A stretch of DNA of 64,000 nt from a bacterium (GTDB lineage Bacteria; Zhuqueibacterota; QNDG01; JAGLOF01), in NCBI GenBank assembly GCA_016934955.1, contig JAFGRY010000026.1, positions 230,628-294,627 on the forward strand, read 5' to 3'. Under the pieces are notes generated by a model, which ran no database searches, had not been told where the DNA came from, and saw nothing but the letters and a program-made list of their open reading frames with translations. Shown piece after piece: positions 24,680-32,731 of this stretch. Positions within the stretch are counted from its first letter, which is position 1. Each line of letters begins with the position of its first letter. A program made the translations under genes and the position numbers.

Positions 24680-24877
24680 ATGGCGAAAGTACAGTCTTTT
24701 GCAGATAAAATGGCAAAAGGAACCCTGGATTTCACAAAACACTGCTCCACATGTGAAGAATCCTACACGATGATAAAACTGGTGACCACGGATAAGTCTC
24801 CGGAAACGAACTCCTACAAGTTCAAGGAACGCATCGTGGCCATGTGCAAGTGCAATGAGAACGAACTCATTGCCTGA
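24680..24877 (+). CDS. small zinc-ribbon-like protein of unknown function
   Basis: A 65-residue basic protein with a CSTC pair near residues 22-25 and a CKC pair near residues 56-58, a plausible four-Cys or three-Cys metal knuckle. GGAGG lies 7 nt before the ATG, and the gene is closely spaced after the GAF protein, so expression is credible. No family was recognised. Confidence 0.65.
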   Translation: MAKVQSFADKMAKGTLDFTKHCSTCEESYTMIKLVTTDKSPETNSYKFKERIVAMCKCNENELIA

Positions 24878-24904
24878 GCATGTCTCAATTGTATCATGAA
24901 ACGT

Positions 24905-24933
24905 CAGCCCCTGGTATACTCTTCCAGGGGCTG
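24905..24933 (+). terminator. hairpin between the small protein and rdgB
   Basis: A 10-bp perfect inverted repeat CAGCCCCTGG / CCAGGGGCTG with a 9-nt loop, ending 6 nt before the rdgB RBS. There is no long T run, so it may be a weak terminator or a processing or attenuation hairpin. Confidence 0.4.
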
Positions 24934-24949
24934 TTCTGCAGGAGCGCCC

Positions 24950-25561
24950 ATGCACGGCAGGGTACTGGTGCTGGCCACCGGCAACCGGCACAAGATCGCT
25001 GAAATCGTCAGGATTTTTCCTGAAAGCAGTGTCGGCGTCGTGCCGGTCTTCGACCTTATTCCCGGATTCGACGTCGTGGAAGACGGTGTCACGTTCGCGG
25101 AGAACGCCTTCAAGAAGGCGGCGCACGCCTATGAGCTGACGGGCCGCCCGGCCCTGGCCGATGACTCCGGGCTCGAGGTGGACGCGCTTGACGGCGCTCC
25201 GGGTGTTTATTCCAACCGGTTCGCCGGCAGGGAAGGGGATGACGCGGCCAACAACGCAAAACTGCTGCATCTGCTGCGGGATGTTCCCGATGAGAAACGG
25301 ACCGCCCGTTTTCGTACGGTGATGGCCTTTGTCACTGAACACGGCGTGGAGTACGCATCGGGAACATGTGAAGGCTCCATTCTGCGCAGTCCCGAGGGCA
25401 GCAACGGGTTCGGATACGATCCGCTCTTTTTTTACCCGGAAATGCAGCGGTCGTTCGCCTCTCTCACCCAGGATGAGAAAAACAGTGTCAGTCATCGGGG
25501 ACGGGCCCTCGCGGCCATCGCTCCGGTGCTCAGGACATATTTCACCGGGACCGCCCGGTAG
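24950..25561 (+). CDS. rdgB: dITP/XTP pyrophosphatase (RdgB/HAM1 family)
   Basis: A 203-residue enzyme with the family motifs LATGNRHKIAEIVRIF, TFAENAFKKA, LADDSGLEVDALDGAPGVYSNR (split around the active site Asp pair), SNGFGYDPLFF and SVSHRGRAL. It hydrolyses non-canonical purine NTPs such as dITP and XTP to keep them out of DNA. The ATG at 24950 has CAGGAG upstream; the longer frame to 24896 lies across the hairpin and adds no family sequence. Confidence 0.95.
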   Translation: MHGRVLVLATGNRHKIAEIVRIFPESSVGVVPVFDLIPGFDVVEDGVTFAENAFKKAAHAYELTGRPALADDSGLEVDALDGAPGVYSNRFAGREGDDAANNAKLLHLLRDVPDEKRTARFRTVMAFVTEHGVEYASGTCEGSILRSPEGSNGFGYDPLFFYPEMQRSFASLTQDEKNSVSHRGRALAAIAPVLRTYFTGTAR

Positions 25562-25571
25562 GAAAAAAGTG

Positions 25572-25599
25572 TTGCAATTAGTGGATTTTTTCTTAATTT
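25572..25599 (+). promoter_or_regulatory. probable promoter for tRNA-Pro
   Basis: TTGCAA, 16 nt, TAATTT, placing the transcription start about 4 nt before the mature tRNA 5' end. Confidence 0.45.
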
Positions 25600-25609
25600 A
25601 CTTTCTCTT

Positions 25610-25684
25610 CGGGGCGTAGCGCAGCCCGGTCAGCGCGCCTGCTTTGGGAGCAGGAAGTCGTGAGTTCGAATCTCACCGCCCCGA
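25610..25684 (+). tRNA. tRNA-Pro (anticodon TGG)
   Basis: A 75-nt cloverleaf. The acceptor stem CGGGGCG / CGCCCCG, anticodon stem CCTGC / GCAGG with loop TTTGGGA (anticodon TGG), and T arm with GTTCGAATC are all present. The discriminator is A and CCA is not encoded. A terminator follows 8 nt downstream. Confidence 0.97.
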
Positions 25685-25692
25685 CTTCTCAT

Positions 25693-25721
25693 AAAAGGCA
25701 CAGGGTATACCTGTGCCTTTT
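25693..25721 (+). terminator. intrinsic terminator after tRNA-Pro
   Basis: A 12-bp perfect stem AAAAGGCACAGG / CCTGTGCCTTTT with a 5-nt loop and a T-rich tail. Confidence 0.92.
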
Positions 25722-25866
25722 ATTACATTAAAAATTATAAATTATTAATCGGTATTGTAAACGGAATATGACCGGTTGCGAAATGAAGCAGATGCATTCC
25801 CGTGCACTGAACGAGCGGTTCTTTACATATTTCTCACTTGCGGATGTGCGTAATAATTCGTACCTA

Positions 25867-25896
25867 TTGCCTATACATTTTCCGGCTGCATATACG
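25867..25896 (+). promoter_or_regulatory. possible promoter for the HAD hydrolase operon
   Basis: TTGCCT, 18 nt, TATACG. The predicted start is near 25903, which favours the ATG at 25918 over the GTG at 25906 as the start codon. Confidence 0.4.
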
Positions 25897-25917
25897 TAAC
25901 AAAGGGTGCACAACTGC

Positions 25918-26745
25918 ATGAATAACGACATCCGCATGGTCATAACCGATCTCGACGGCACCCTGCTGAACAGCGAGGCAGCGGTGAGCGACCGGGACCG
26001 CCGCACCCTGGAACTGCTGGGAGAGCGGGGGATTGTGAGGGTGATCGCCACCGGGCGCTCCTATTTTTCCCTGCAGCGGGTCGTCCCGGCGGATTTCCCG
26101 GTGGACTATGTCATCTGCTCCTCCGGCGCGGGCATCCTGGACTGGCGGGACAAGACACTGCTCCATTCCGCTCGCCTGGACGGGAAGGCGGCCGCTTCTC
26201 TCTCCGGACGCTTCCGGGAACTTGATCTCGATTTCATGATCCAGGCGCCGCTGCCCGACAACCACCATTTCCGTTACCACCGCACTGAGCGGGCGAACAG
26301 CGATTTTCTCTCCCGCATCGACCTCTACCGGGAATTCGCGGCCCCCCTCGACGGCAATGGCAGCGGTCCCGGTCCGGCGAGCCAGTTCATCATTATCACC
26401 GGCCCCGATCCCGGGGTATATGTCCGGCTCGCCGCCGAGCTCGACGGGTACGAGGTGGTCCGTACCACTTCACCCCTGGACCACCGATCAATCTGGATCG
26501 AGGTGTTTCCCGCGGGTGTTTCCAAGGCGCATGCCTCACAGTACCTCTGCGACATGATCGCCTGTTCCCGGGAGCGTGTTCTCGCTCTCGGAAACGATTT
26601 CAACGACCTGGGGCTCCTGCGCTGGGCGGCGCGCAGTGTCGTGACGGCCAATGCTCCCGGGGAACTCAGAGACATCTTCGATGTAACATCTTCACATGAC
26701 GACCATGGCCTGAGTACTGTCGTGCACAGGTACGGTCTGGTGTAA
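25918..26745 (+). CDS. Cof-type HAD-superfamily phosphatase
   Basis: About 275 residues. HAD motif I is VITDLDGTLLNSEAAVSD, motif II is VIATGRSYFSL, the type IIB cap domain occupies the middle, and motif IV is VLALGNDFNDLGLL. Family members dephosphorylate sugar phosphates, flavin mononucleotide and similar small molecules; the substrate cannot be told. It heads a three-gene run with a flavodoxin-like protein and a zinc-ribbon protein. The start codon could also be the GTG at 25906. Confidence 0.88.
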   Translation: MNNDIRMVITDLDGTLLNSEAAVSDRDRRTLELLGERGIVRVIATGRSYFSLQRVVPADFPVDYVICSSGAGILDWRDKTLLHSARLDGKAAASLSGRFRELDLDFMIQAPLPDNHHFRYHRTERANSDFLSRIDLYREFAAPLDGNGSGPGPASQFIIITGPDPGVYVRLAAELDGYEVVRTTSPLDHRSIWIEVFPAGVSKAHASQYLCDMIACSRERVLALGNDFNDLGLLRWAARSVVTANAPGELRDIFDVTSSHDDHGLSTVVHRYGLV

Positions 26746-26762
26746 TCAAGGAGGAGAACCCT

Positions 26763-27236
26763 ATGTCCACACTCATTCTCTACGCGACGAAACATGGGTG
26801 CACCGAGCGGTGTGCGCATAAAATCGGCGAGCATCTCCCCGGCGGCGCAGAGATACGGCCGCTTAAGCAGGTGAATCCCGCGATTCTGGACAAGTACGAT
26901 ACGGTTGTCCTGGGCGGATCGATTCACGCCGGAAGAGTGCAGGGGGCAGTGAAAAAATTTGCGGCCAGGCACAGCGCCGCCCTGCGGGAGAAAAAACTGG
27001 GTCTGTTCATCTGCTGTATGGAGGAGGGGGAAAAGGCGCAGCAGCAGCTGGAATCCTCTTTCCCTCCCGATCTGCTGAAACACGCAGTCGTCAGCTCCTG
27101 GCTCGGCGGGGCGTTTACCTTTGAGCGCATGAATCCGCTCGAACGGGCGATTATAAAGAAGATATCCGGTACGGACAGAAATGTCGAAAAAATCGATGAA
27201 CAGAAGATCGCTGCCTTTGCCCGGCGCATTACCTGA
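26763..27236 (+). CDS. flavodoxin-like protein (HemG-type fold)
   Basis: A 157-residue protein with a flavodoxin FMN-phosphate loop at the N-terminus (ILYATKHGCTERCAHKI), the VVLGGSIHAGRVQ segment and SSWLGGAFTFERMNPLERAI, as in the HemG/flavodoxin_5 group. HemG is a menaquinone-linked protoporphyrinogen oxidase, but no haem genes are nearby, so a general flavin redox role is as likely. AAGGAGGAG precedes the ATG. It lies 17 nt after the HAD gene. Confidence 0.8.
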   Translation: MSTLILYATKHGCTERCAHKIGEHLPGGAEIRPLKQVNPAILDKYDTVVLGGSIHAGRVQGAVKKFAARHSAALREKKLGLFICCMEEGEKAQQQLESSFPPDLLKHAVVSSWLGGAFTFERMNPLERAIIKKISGTDRNVEKIDEQKIAAFARRIT

Positions 27237-27257
27237 AGACTGATCCGGAGGCATGTC

Positions 27258-27539
27258 ATGATATGTTATCACTGCGGGATGGAACAGCAGCCTGCCCGCA
27301 GCATCAGCAGGGAGCAGATCTGCCGTGGATGCGGGGCCTGGCTGCACTGCTGCCTGAACTGTGTGTTCTACAGTGAAACGGCCCATCATCACTGCCGGGA
27401 GAGCGAAGCGGAATTCGTTCAGAATAAAAAAGCCGCCAATTTCTGCGAATTTTTCAGACCCGGAGACTCGTCACGAAAGCGTGACAGTGACCGGGCCGAT
27501 GAGGCGAGAAAAAAGCTGAATGATCTCTTCGGCGGCTGA
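27258..27539 (+). CDS. small Cys/His-rich zinc-ribbon protein
   Basis: A 93-residue protein. The N-terminal half is packed with Cys and His: CYHC (3-6), CRGC, CCLNC and HHHC, enough for two metal knuckles. The C-terminal third is charged and helical (DEARKKLNDLFGG). No family was recognised. CGGAGG lies 8 nt before the ATG, and the gene follows the flavodoxin-like gene after 21 nt. Confidence 0.7.
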   Translation: MICYHCGMEQQPARSISREQICRGCGAWLHCCLNCVFYSETAHHHCRESEAEFVQNKKAANFCEFFRPGDSSRKRDSDRADEARKKLNDLFGG

Positions 27540-27559
27540 GGCGGCGGGTACCGCATAAG

Positions 27560-27591
27560 AGAAGAGTCCGGCACCCGGGCCGGACTCTTCT
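27560..27591. terminator. hairpin between convergent genes
   Basis: A 13-bp perfect inverted repeat AGAAGAGTCCGGC / GCCGGACTCTTCT with a 6-nt loop. It lacks a T run, but its position between convergent stop codons fits a bidirectional terminator. Confidence 0.6.
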
Positions 27592-27616
27592 GCTGCTGCA
27601 TCGACTGCAAAGGGTA

Positions 27617-29134
27617 TCAGTGCAGCTCCGCCATCTCCTTCCTGATCTCCTCCAGCTGCTGCTGGTAATAGGGGAGCGGGTTGAGCTCCACTGCTTTTCC
27701 CACCGCTTGTATCGCTTCCTGATAATTTCCCATTTTGCGGTGAACCTGGCCGAGGGCGTTCCAGTAGTAGTACTGGTCCGAGAGCTGCACCGCCCGTTCA
27801 GCCGCGAACAGAGCGTTCTCAAGATTTTGCCCCTGACGAGTCCAGAAGAGGGCGTATGAATAGAGAGTCCTGGCGTCCTCGATGTTGTCGTAGAGGAATT
27901 CCTCTCCATACAGTTCCAGGGCCTTTTCCAGGCTGTCCATTTTAACATATGTTTCCGCGAGGAGCGGGAGAAAGCGGGCGTTCCCCGGATCGGTGGCAAT
28001 GGCGATGTTCAGCGCATGCATCACACTTTCCAGGTTTTCGTTCCGCTGCAGCCAGAACGAGGCATAGCTGCTGATGTCCCGGCCGAGATTGGTGATTTTT
28101 CCCTGGATGTAGTCGTCGCCGTACTCTTTTGCCAGAAGATCCGCGTCTTCCTTGAGTGCAAGAAGGCGCGCATAGGCATTCATATGGTAGTAGATCATAC
28201 GGCTGTTACTGTCGACCATCTTTTCAGCCGCTTCGATCCCCCTGTCTATATCCACCTGCTGCCTGATGCAGAAATTGACATAGTAGTAGAGCATCGAGGG
28301 GTCTTCCGGATATGTTTTCAGGAGGGTGTCGAAGAACTCCCTGGCCTCATCAACCGGAGCCGAATAGGCGAAATATCCGCAGAGCCGCTGGTAGGCGCTT
28401 TTCGCCAGCCTGCTGTCCGGGAACGCTTTGACGAATGCCATAAGGTCCCCGGGTGCGGCATCCCTGCTGCGGTCAAGGTACATCTTCGCGGCGCCCAGGG
28501 CGTAGACGGTGTTTTCATAGAGATTGATCTCTTCACCATCAGTGCCGTAGGGCACGGAAAGGGTCCTTGCTTTCTCCGCCTGCTCAAGAATCCCTTCATA
28601 CATCGCGACCGCGAGGGCGCTTTTTTCAGGATTGTACATGGCGTCGTATTTTCCCGCCAGCTTGAAGGCGGTAATCAGATCCTCCGGGTGTTCCGCGTAC
28701 CGTTCCTGCAGTTTCAGAAAGGTGTCTTCGCCCTGCCAGGATGCTTTCAGATTCGCGAGAAAATCTTCGGGATCGCCGAACCCGACGAGCCGGTCGATCT
28801 CTTCACCCGCGGCGGTGGTGATCAGTACGGTCGGCGTGGCGCGAATTTCGAAAAGAGTGTAGAGACTGTCTCCTTCCGTCTCTCCGCGCACGGCATGGAC
28901 AACGATGAAGTTTTCGTTCAGGTAGGGGTGGTAGGTTTTGTCTCCGAAAAATTGCTGATCCAGCAATGTGCAGGAGCCTCAGCCATCGGAGAAGAAGTCG
29001 ATGAGCAGCAGTCTGCCGCTGGCCGCTGCTGCCGTCTTGGCCTGATCGAATGTTCCGCTGAACCAGATTGCGGAATCAGCCAGGAGCACCGGGACAAACA
29101 GCAGCAGCAGGATGAGTGAGAGCCGTTTTTTCAT
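27617..29134 (-). CDS. candidate selenoprotein: thioredoxin-fold (UGSC) plus TPR-like repeat protein
   Basis: Reading from the ATG at 29134 gives 505 residues with codon 52 a TGA (28981-28979). Residues 1-20 form a signal peptide (MKKRLSLILLLLFVPVLLAD). The thioredoxin_7-like domain begins LLLIDFFSDG, then TGA, then GSCTLLDQQFFGD, so the TGA occupies the first Cys of a CxxC motif. The rest of the thioredoxin fold (FIVVHAVRG, IRATPTVLITT with the cis-Pro) and a long helical-repeat region (about 130-500, TPR-like) continue in the same frame. GGAGG lies 5 nt before the ATG. A hairpin resembling a bacterial SECIS follows the TGA. The likely role is a periplasmic thiol/selenol oxidoreductase (inference). 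The alternatives are a nonsense mutation or a sequencing error. Confidence 0.8.
28952..28978 (-). promoter_or_regulatory. candidate bacterial SECIS element
   Basis: On the minus strand, 12 nt after the TGA, lies the stem-loop TTGCT-GGATC-AGCAA: a five-base-pair stem with GG at the 5' side of the loop. A six-pair stem with a three-nt loop is also possible. In E. coli fdhF the SECIS stem begins 11 nt after UGA and likewise carries a GG-containing loop. It lies within the coding frame, as bacterial SECIS elements must. Confidence 0.6.
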
Positions 29135-29203
29135 TCATTCCTCCATGATTACGAATGGACGCGGCCGGAACCGGATTCCGGCCGACTCTGGGATGGCTCG
29201 CCG

Positions 29204-30001
29204 TTAAAAATTGACTCGCACGCCGAACTGAAAGAGACCGGCATTCGTCCACATGGCGGGTTCCATGTCGGGATAGCCGGACCGCTGGAATCCCGCTGAA
29301 GCCCGGAACGCGGCCGGGCCCCGCTGATATTCAACACCGCCGGTCGCCTGCATCGTGGTGACGGTGTTGACCGCTGCCGAAACATCACCGATGGCGAAGA
29401 GATCGGGGGCGATCTCTTTCATGACGCCGCCGCCGAAATGGTACTTGTTTTTATATTCCGATTTTTCCTTATAGCCCGAGGAAGAGTGCTCGTACACCGT
29501 GTGCTCGTAGAATCCCACGCCGAAAAAGAGGCGGAAGAGGAATTCGCAGGGAGAAATGTAGCGGGCGGCACCCCAGAAACCGAAATCGAGGTTTCCTGCC
29601 CCTACCTTTTCGGCGCCGATCGGTATGGATGTATAGGCGCCCGCCGAGACGGACAGACGGTCATTCTGCATGACATTGTATTTCCCATAGAGGGTTGGGT
29701 CGTACGCTCCACTGTATTTGTGCCCGCAGTCGGAGCAGTAAAAATAGTAAAACCAGTCAAGGGCGACCTCGATCGGTCCGAACGGCATCGCGGCCATGGC
29801 GCCGAGATAGCTGTTTTTATATCCGTCTCCGTTTGTGTGCCTGAACATACCTTCGCCGTAGCCGGTGGAGATCCGGTTGGCATCCATGTGCCTGCCGGTG
29901 AAAAACGGGACGTCCTGGTATTTCTGCAGCTGTGCGAGCGCGACCGCGGGCAGCAGGCAGCAGATCAGCAGTGCGGAAAGAGTACCGTACATTCTTTTCA
30001 T
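29204..30001 (-). CDS. outer-membrane beta-barrel-like protein
   Basis: A protein of about 265 residues with a signal peptide (MKRMYGTLSALLICCLLPAVALAQ) and repeated amphipathic strands rich in Gly, Tyr and Phe. The C-terminus is GLFQFGVRVNF, the terminal Phe pattern recognised by the BAM machinery. A CSDC pair sits near residue 90. No specific family was recognised. GGGAGGG lies before the ATG. It is the first gene of a two-gene unit with the selenoprotein candidate, 69 nt downstream. Confidence 0.7.
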   Translation of the reverse strand: MKRMYGTLSALLICCLLPAVALAQLQKYQDVPFFTGRHMDANRISTGYGEGMFRHTNGDGYKNSYLGAMAAMPFGPIEVALDWFYYFYCSDCGHKYSGAYDPTLYGKYNVMQNDRLSVSAGAYTSIPIGAEKVGAGNLDFGFWGAARYISPCEFLFRLFFGVGFYEHTVYEHSSSGYKEKSEYKNKYHFGGGVMKEIAPDLFAIGDVSAAVNTVTTMQATGGVEYQRGPAAFRASAGFQRSGYPDMEPAMWTNAGLFQFGVRVNF

Positions 30002-30060
30002 TGAACCCTCCCTGATAAGTGTGGATGGTGCGGGAATGAGAATGAGAAACACGTTCCGAA

Positions 30061-30089
30061 AAGATACCCATTTATCGCCACATTGTCAA
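30061..30089 (-). promoter_or_regulatory. promoter for the beta-barrel and selenoprotein-candidate unit
   Basis: On the minus strand TTGACA, 17 nt, TATCTT. The predicted start is near 30053, about 50 nt before the ATG at 30001. Confidence 0.7.
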
Positions 30090-30110
30090 TACAATCTTCC
30101 AGAAAAAACG

Positions 30111-30139
30111 TTGCTTATCCTGATTAAAAGCAGTACATT
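30111..30139 (+). promoter_or_regulatory. promoter for the MarR-GNAT gene, predicting a leaderless mRNA
   Basis: TTGCTT, 17 nt, TACATT. Seven nt after the -10 box is position 30146, essentially the A of the ATG at 30145. No Shine-Dalgarno is present, consistent with a leaderless transcript. Confidence 0.5.
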
Positions 30140-30144
30140 AATGC

Positions 30145-31110
30145 ATGGATATCGTCGCAACCCTACAGGAAGCCGCAATCGCCACGAGAATGAAACGGCT
30201 CGCCGACCGGTTATGGAAAGATGTGACACAGCTGTACAGCGAGCTCGGGATCGAATGCGATGACCGCTGGTTCTCGATGCTCTATGCGCTGCAGCTCAAA
30301 TCTCCCCAGAGTATTACCGGTCTCGCCCAGAATCTCAACCTCAGCCACACCGCCGTCAATCAGCTTTCCAAAGAGATGCTCAAGCATCGGGTCATCGAGA
30401 CCGTTCCCAGCGAAGAAGACAAACGTAAACGGCTGCTTTCCCTGACGGTAAAGGGCCAGGATCTGGTCGCGTCCCTGCTTCCGGTCTGGGAGGAGATCAG
30501 AAAGGCCACCCGCAGCTGGATCAGCGAGTCGGGGTATGATGTCATGGCGATCATCGAGCGCCTTGAACGGCTGCTCGACGATGAGAGCATGTATGAACGG
30601 GCCTGGACCCGTATCAAGGGTGAGCCGCCGAAGAAGATCGTGCTGTTCGAGTATACTCCGGCGATGAAGAAGCACTACCGCAGCCTCTACCGTAAATTTC
30701 TTTCCGACCGCTACCGCATCGAGTCGGCTGATGAAAAGCTGATAAACGATCCCAACAGAAAAATTCTCAAAAAGGGGGGCAGTATCATTTTCGCCTCGCT
30801 GAACGACGAAATCGTCGGCACCTGTTCACTGATGTGCCACCGGAACGCGGTGATGGAAATTACCGGTCTCTTCGTGCTCGAGCATGCCCGCGGCAAGAAG
30901 ATCGGGTCAGCCATGGTGGAGAAAATACTCGCTGAGGCGGTACGGTCGGGGGCGGAGCGGGTGTATATTCAAATAGATCCGAAACTGAAGCCCGCGGTGG
31001 CGCTTTTCCGAAAATTCGGGTTCAAACCCGGCCCGAAGGCGAAAAAAGAGCTGATGAACGTCAACCGCTACAGCAAGGTCTACAACCGGAATCTCACCGA
31101 TTCACCGTAA
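30145..31110 (+). CDS. MarR-family regulator fused to a GNAT acetyltransferase
   Basis: A 321-residue fusion. The MarR winged-helix part (about 10-145) has SPQSITGLAQNLNLSHTAVNQLSKEMLKH and the wing VPSEEDKRKRLLSLT. The GNAT part (about 160-315) has EITGLFVLEHARGKKIGSAM with the acetyl-CoA loop and ALFRKFGFKPGPKAKKE. Fusions of this type are known; the acetylation substrate is unknown. It is divergent from the beta-barrel/selenoprotein unit, and the two promoters lie within about 80 nt of each other, so it may regulate that unit (inference). Confidence 0.88.
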   Translation: MDIVATLQEAAIATRMKRLADRLWKDVTQLYSELGIECDDRWFSMLYALQLKSPQSITGLAQNLNLSHTAVNQLSKEMLKHRVIETVPSEEDKRKRLLSLTVKGQDLVASLLPVWEEIRKATRSWISESGYDVMAIIERLERLLDDESMYERAWTRIKGEPPKKIVLFEYTPAMKKHYRSLYRKFLSDRYRIESADEKLINDPNRKILKKGGSIIFASLNDEIVGTCSLMCHRNAVMEITGLFVLEHARGKKIGSAMVEKILAEAVRSGAERVYIQIDPKLKPAVALFRKFGFKPGPKAKKELMNVNRYSKVYNRNLTDSP

Positions 31111-31174
31111 GCGGGGGCTGGTCTGTTCCGCTGCCCCCCGGTCACCTCCCTCACACCACCCCGTATGTCCCGTC

Positions 31175-32545
31175 TCAGCCTTCGAAGGCGTAGCAGATCA
31201 GTGTCTGCCGCAACCGCAGATAGAGCCGTTCCTGGGCGATGACGGGAAGCGTCCAGGCGGCGCCCCGGACCGTCCCCAGGGCGTCAGCGAAGGATGTTTT
31301 TACGATGAGCTTCCCGGGATCGGGGTCGACCAGAAAGAGATTGCCGCGTATGTCCATACAGAGCAGGAAATCGTTCACCCGCAGACAGGTGCCCCATCCG
31401 ATATCCCGGGAAGACCAGCGCTCTTCTCCTGTTTCCAGGTCGACGCAGACAAAAGTGCCCCGGTTCTGCATGCTGTATCCCGAATACCCGTACACATACC
31501 CGTCGATGATCACCGGATCGGAATGGTGGGATGCGATAGCGGTGTTCCGCCAGATAACGCGGGCGCTGTCATATCCGGCTTCCACCAGGCCGCACCCGAA
31601 TCCGTATCCGGAAGTGAGAAAGATTCTGTTTCCGGCGACGAGCGGTGTGGAGGCGTTCACTTTGGAGTCGGTTTCCCAGGGGACGCTCCAGCGTTCATCT
31701 CCGGTTTCCGCATCCATGGCCGTGAGTCCGGTGCCGTGAAACGAGAGCACGAGCATGCGGTCCCCGGCCGGCATCGCTGTGAGGGCCGCATACCCGGGAA
31801 AGCCCGATCCGCTTTTCCAGCGAACCGCTCCGCTGATTTTATCGTAGGCGATGGTGCGGGCCGTGCCGCCCCCGTTGACTATCACGAGCTCCCCGAGAAC
31901 GAGGGGCGAGCTCGAGTGGCCCCAGGTGTGCTCCGCGCCGCCCTCGGCCGAGACGCTTTTCATCCAGTGAAGTGTTCCATCCAGCAGCGACCTGCAGGAG
32001 AGCTCGCCGCTGCGGCTGAAGGTGTAGACCCGGTCATTATCGATCCAGGGCGTGGCGCGGGCACCGGTGCCGAAGCTGGGGTTGGCGGGGGATTCATACA
32101 TCGCTTTCCAGATCAGTTTGCCGTTTCCGGAATGGAGGCAGAACACCGCCTCCAGACTGTCGATACGGCCGCTGACCACCAACCGGTTTCCCTGAACGAC
32201 CGGAGACGACCAGACGGCGCTGTTCTCTCCGGCGCAGAGATAATCGACCTCCCACTCTTTTTCAAGTCCCCTGGTCCAGTCGTCCGGGAGCCCCTCCATC
32301 CGTGCGTGGCCAAGACCGCCGGGGCCGCGCCAGCGGGGCCAGTCACCGTCGCTGACGGTAAGGGGCGGCGGTGTTTTGAATGACGGATCAGGGATTTGGG
32401 TAATCGTCCCGTGGAGGGCGTTGCGGCTGATCATCACTTCAATGGCATCGCGGTAGAGCAGGGCGGCTACTACAGCGACGCATGCGCCCAGCGCCGTGAG
32501 GATGAGAAGAATTACAGGAGTGACGGATCTATGAGAGCGTTTCAT
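31175..32545 (-). CDS. PQQ-like beta-propeller repeat protein, membrane anchored
   Basis: A 456-residue protein. An N-terminal signal anchor (about 9-30) is followed by repeated blades of the PQQ/quinoprotein-like type, such as DSLEAVFCLHSGNGKLIWK, GAVRWKSGSG, DAETGDERWSV and DLETGEERW, preceded by the DWPRWRGPGGLG motif often seen before such propellers. Members bind proteins or substrates in the periplasm; BamB shares the fold. No catalytic residues for PQQ-dependent dehydrogenation can be assigned. AAGGAAGG precedes the ATG. It lies 186 nt after the racemase-family gene on the same strand; I see no feature in that gap. Confidence 0.82.
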   Translation of the reverse strand: MKRSHRSVTPVILLILTALGACVAVVAALLYRDAIEVMISRNALHGTITQIPDPSFKTPPPLTVSDGDWPRWRGPGGLGHARMEGLPDDWTRGLEKEWEVDYLCAGENSAVWSSPVVQGNRLVVSGRIDSLEAVFCLHSGNGKLIWKAMYESPANPSFGTGARATPWIDNDRVYTFSRSGELSCRSLLDGTLHWMKSVSAEGGAEHTWGHSSSPLVLGELVIVNGGGTARTIAYDKISGAVRWKSGSGFPGYAALTAMPAGDRMLVLSFHGTGLTAMDAETGDERWSVPWETDSKVNASTPLVAGNRIFLTSGYGFGCGLVEAGYDSARVIWRNTAIASHHSDPVIIDGYVYGYSGYSMQNRGTFVCVDLETGEERWSSRDIGWGTCLRVNDFLLCMDIRGNLFLVDPDPGKLIVKTSFADALGTVRGAAWTLPVIAQERLYLRLRQTLICYAFEG

Positions 32546-32731
32546 TACATGTCCTTCCTTGCTTTTTTTCGCACTGATAATTTATTGGAAAAAACGGGAT
32601 TGGAAAGCCAACATTTACCTGGGAGGAGGTCAAAACTGCGTGCTGAGGCGTGCTAGTGACTGGCGAAGAGATTCTGCGGTATCCCTGCCGGTGTGTGTAA
32701 AGGACGGGAGCCATATGCGTTCACAGGAGGG

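Noticed and set aside
28966..28966. Start of the thioredoxin-TPR gene at the internal TTG (28966)
   Set aside because: It would remove the signal peptide and half the thioredoxin active site, has no RBS, and lies inside the hairpin. The upstream in-frame ATG with GGAGG is far better.
27617..29134. Pseudogene call for the TGA-interrupted thioredoxin-TPR gene
   Set aside because: There is a single TGA at a catalytic Cys codon, no other disruption in 505 codons, a strong RBS and a SECIS-like hairpin. Decay would not be so selective.
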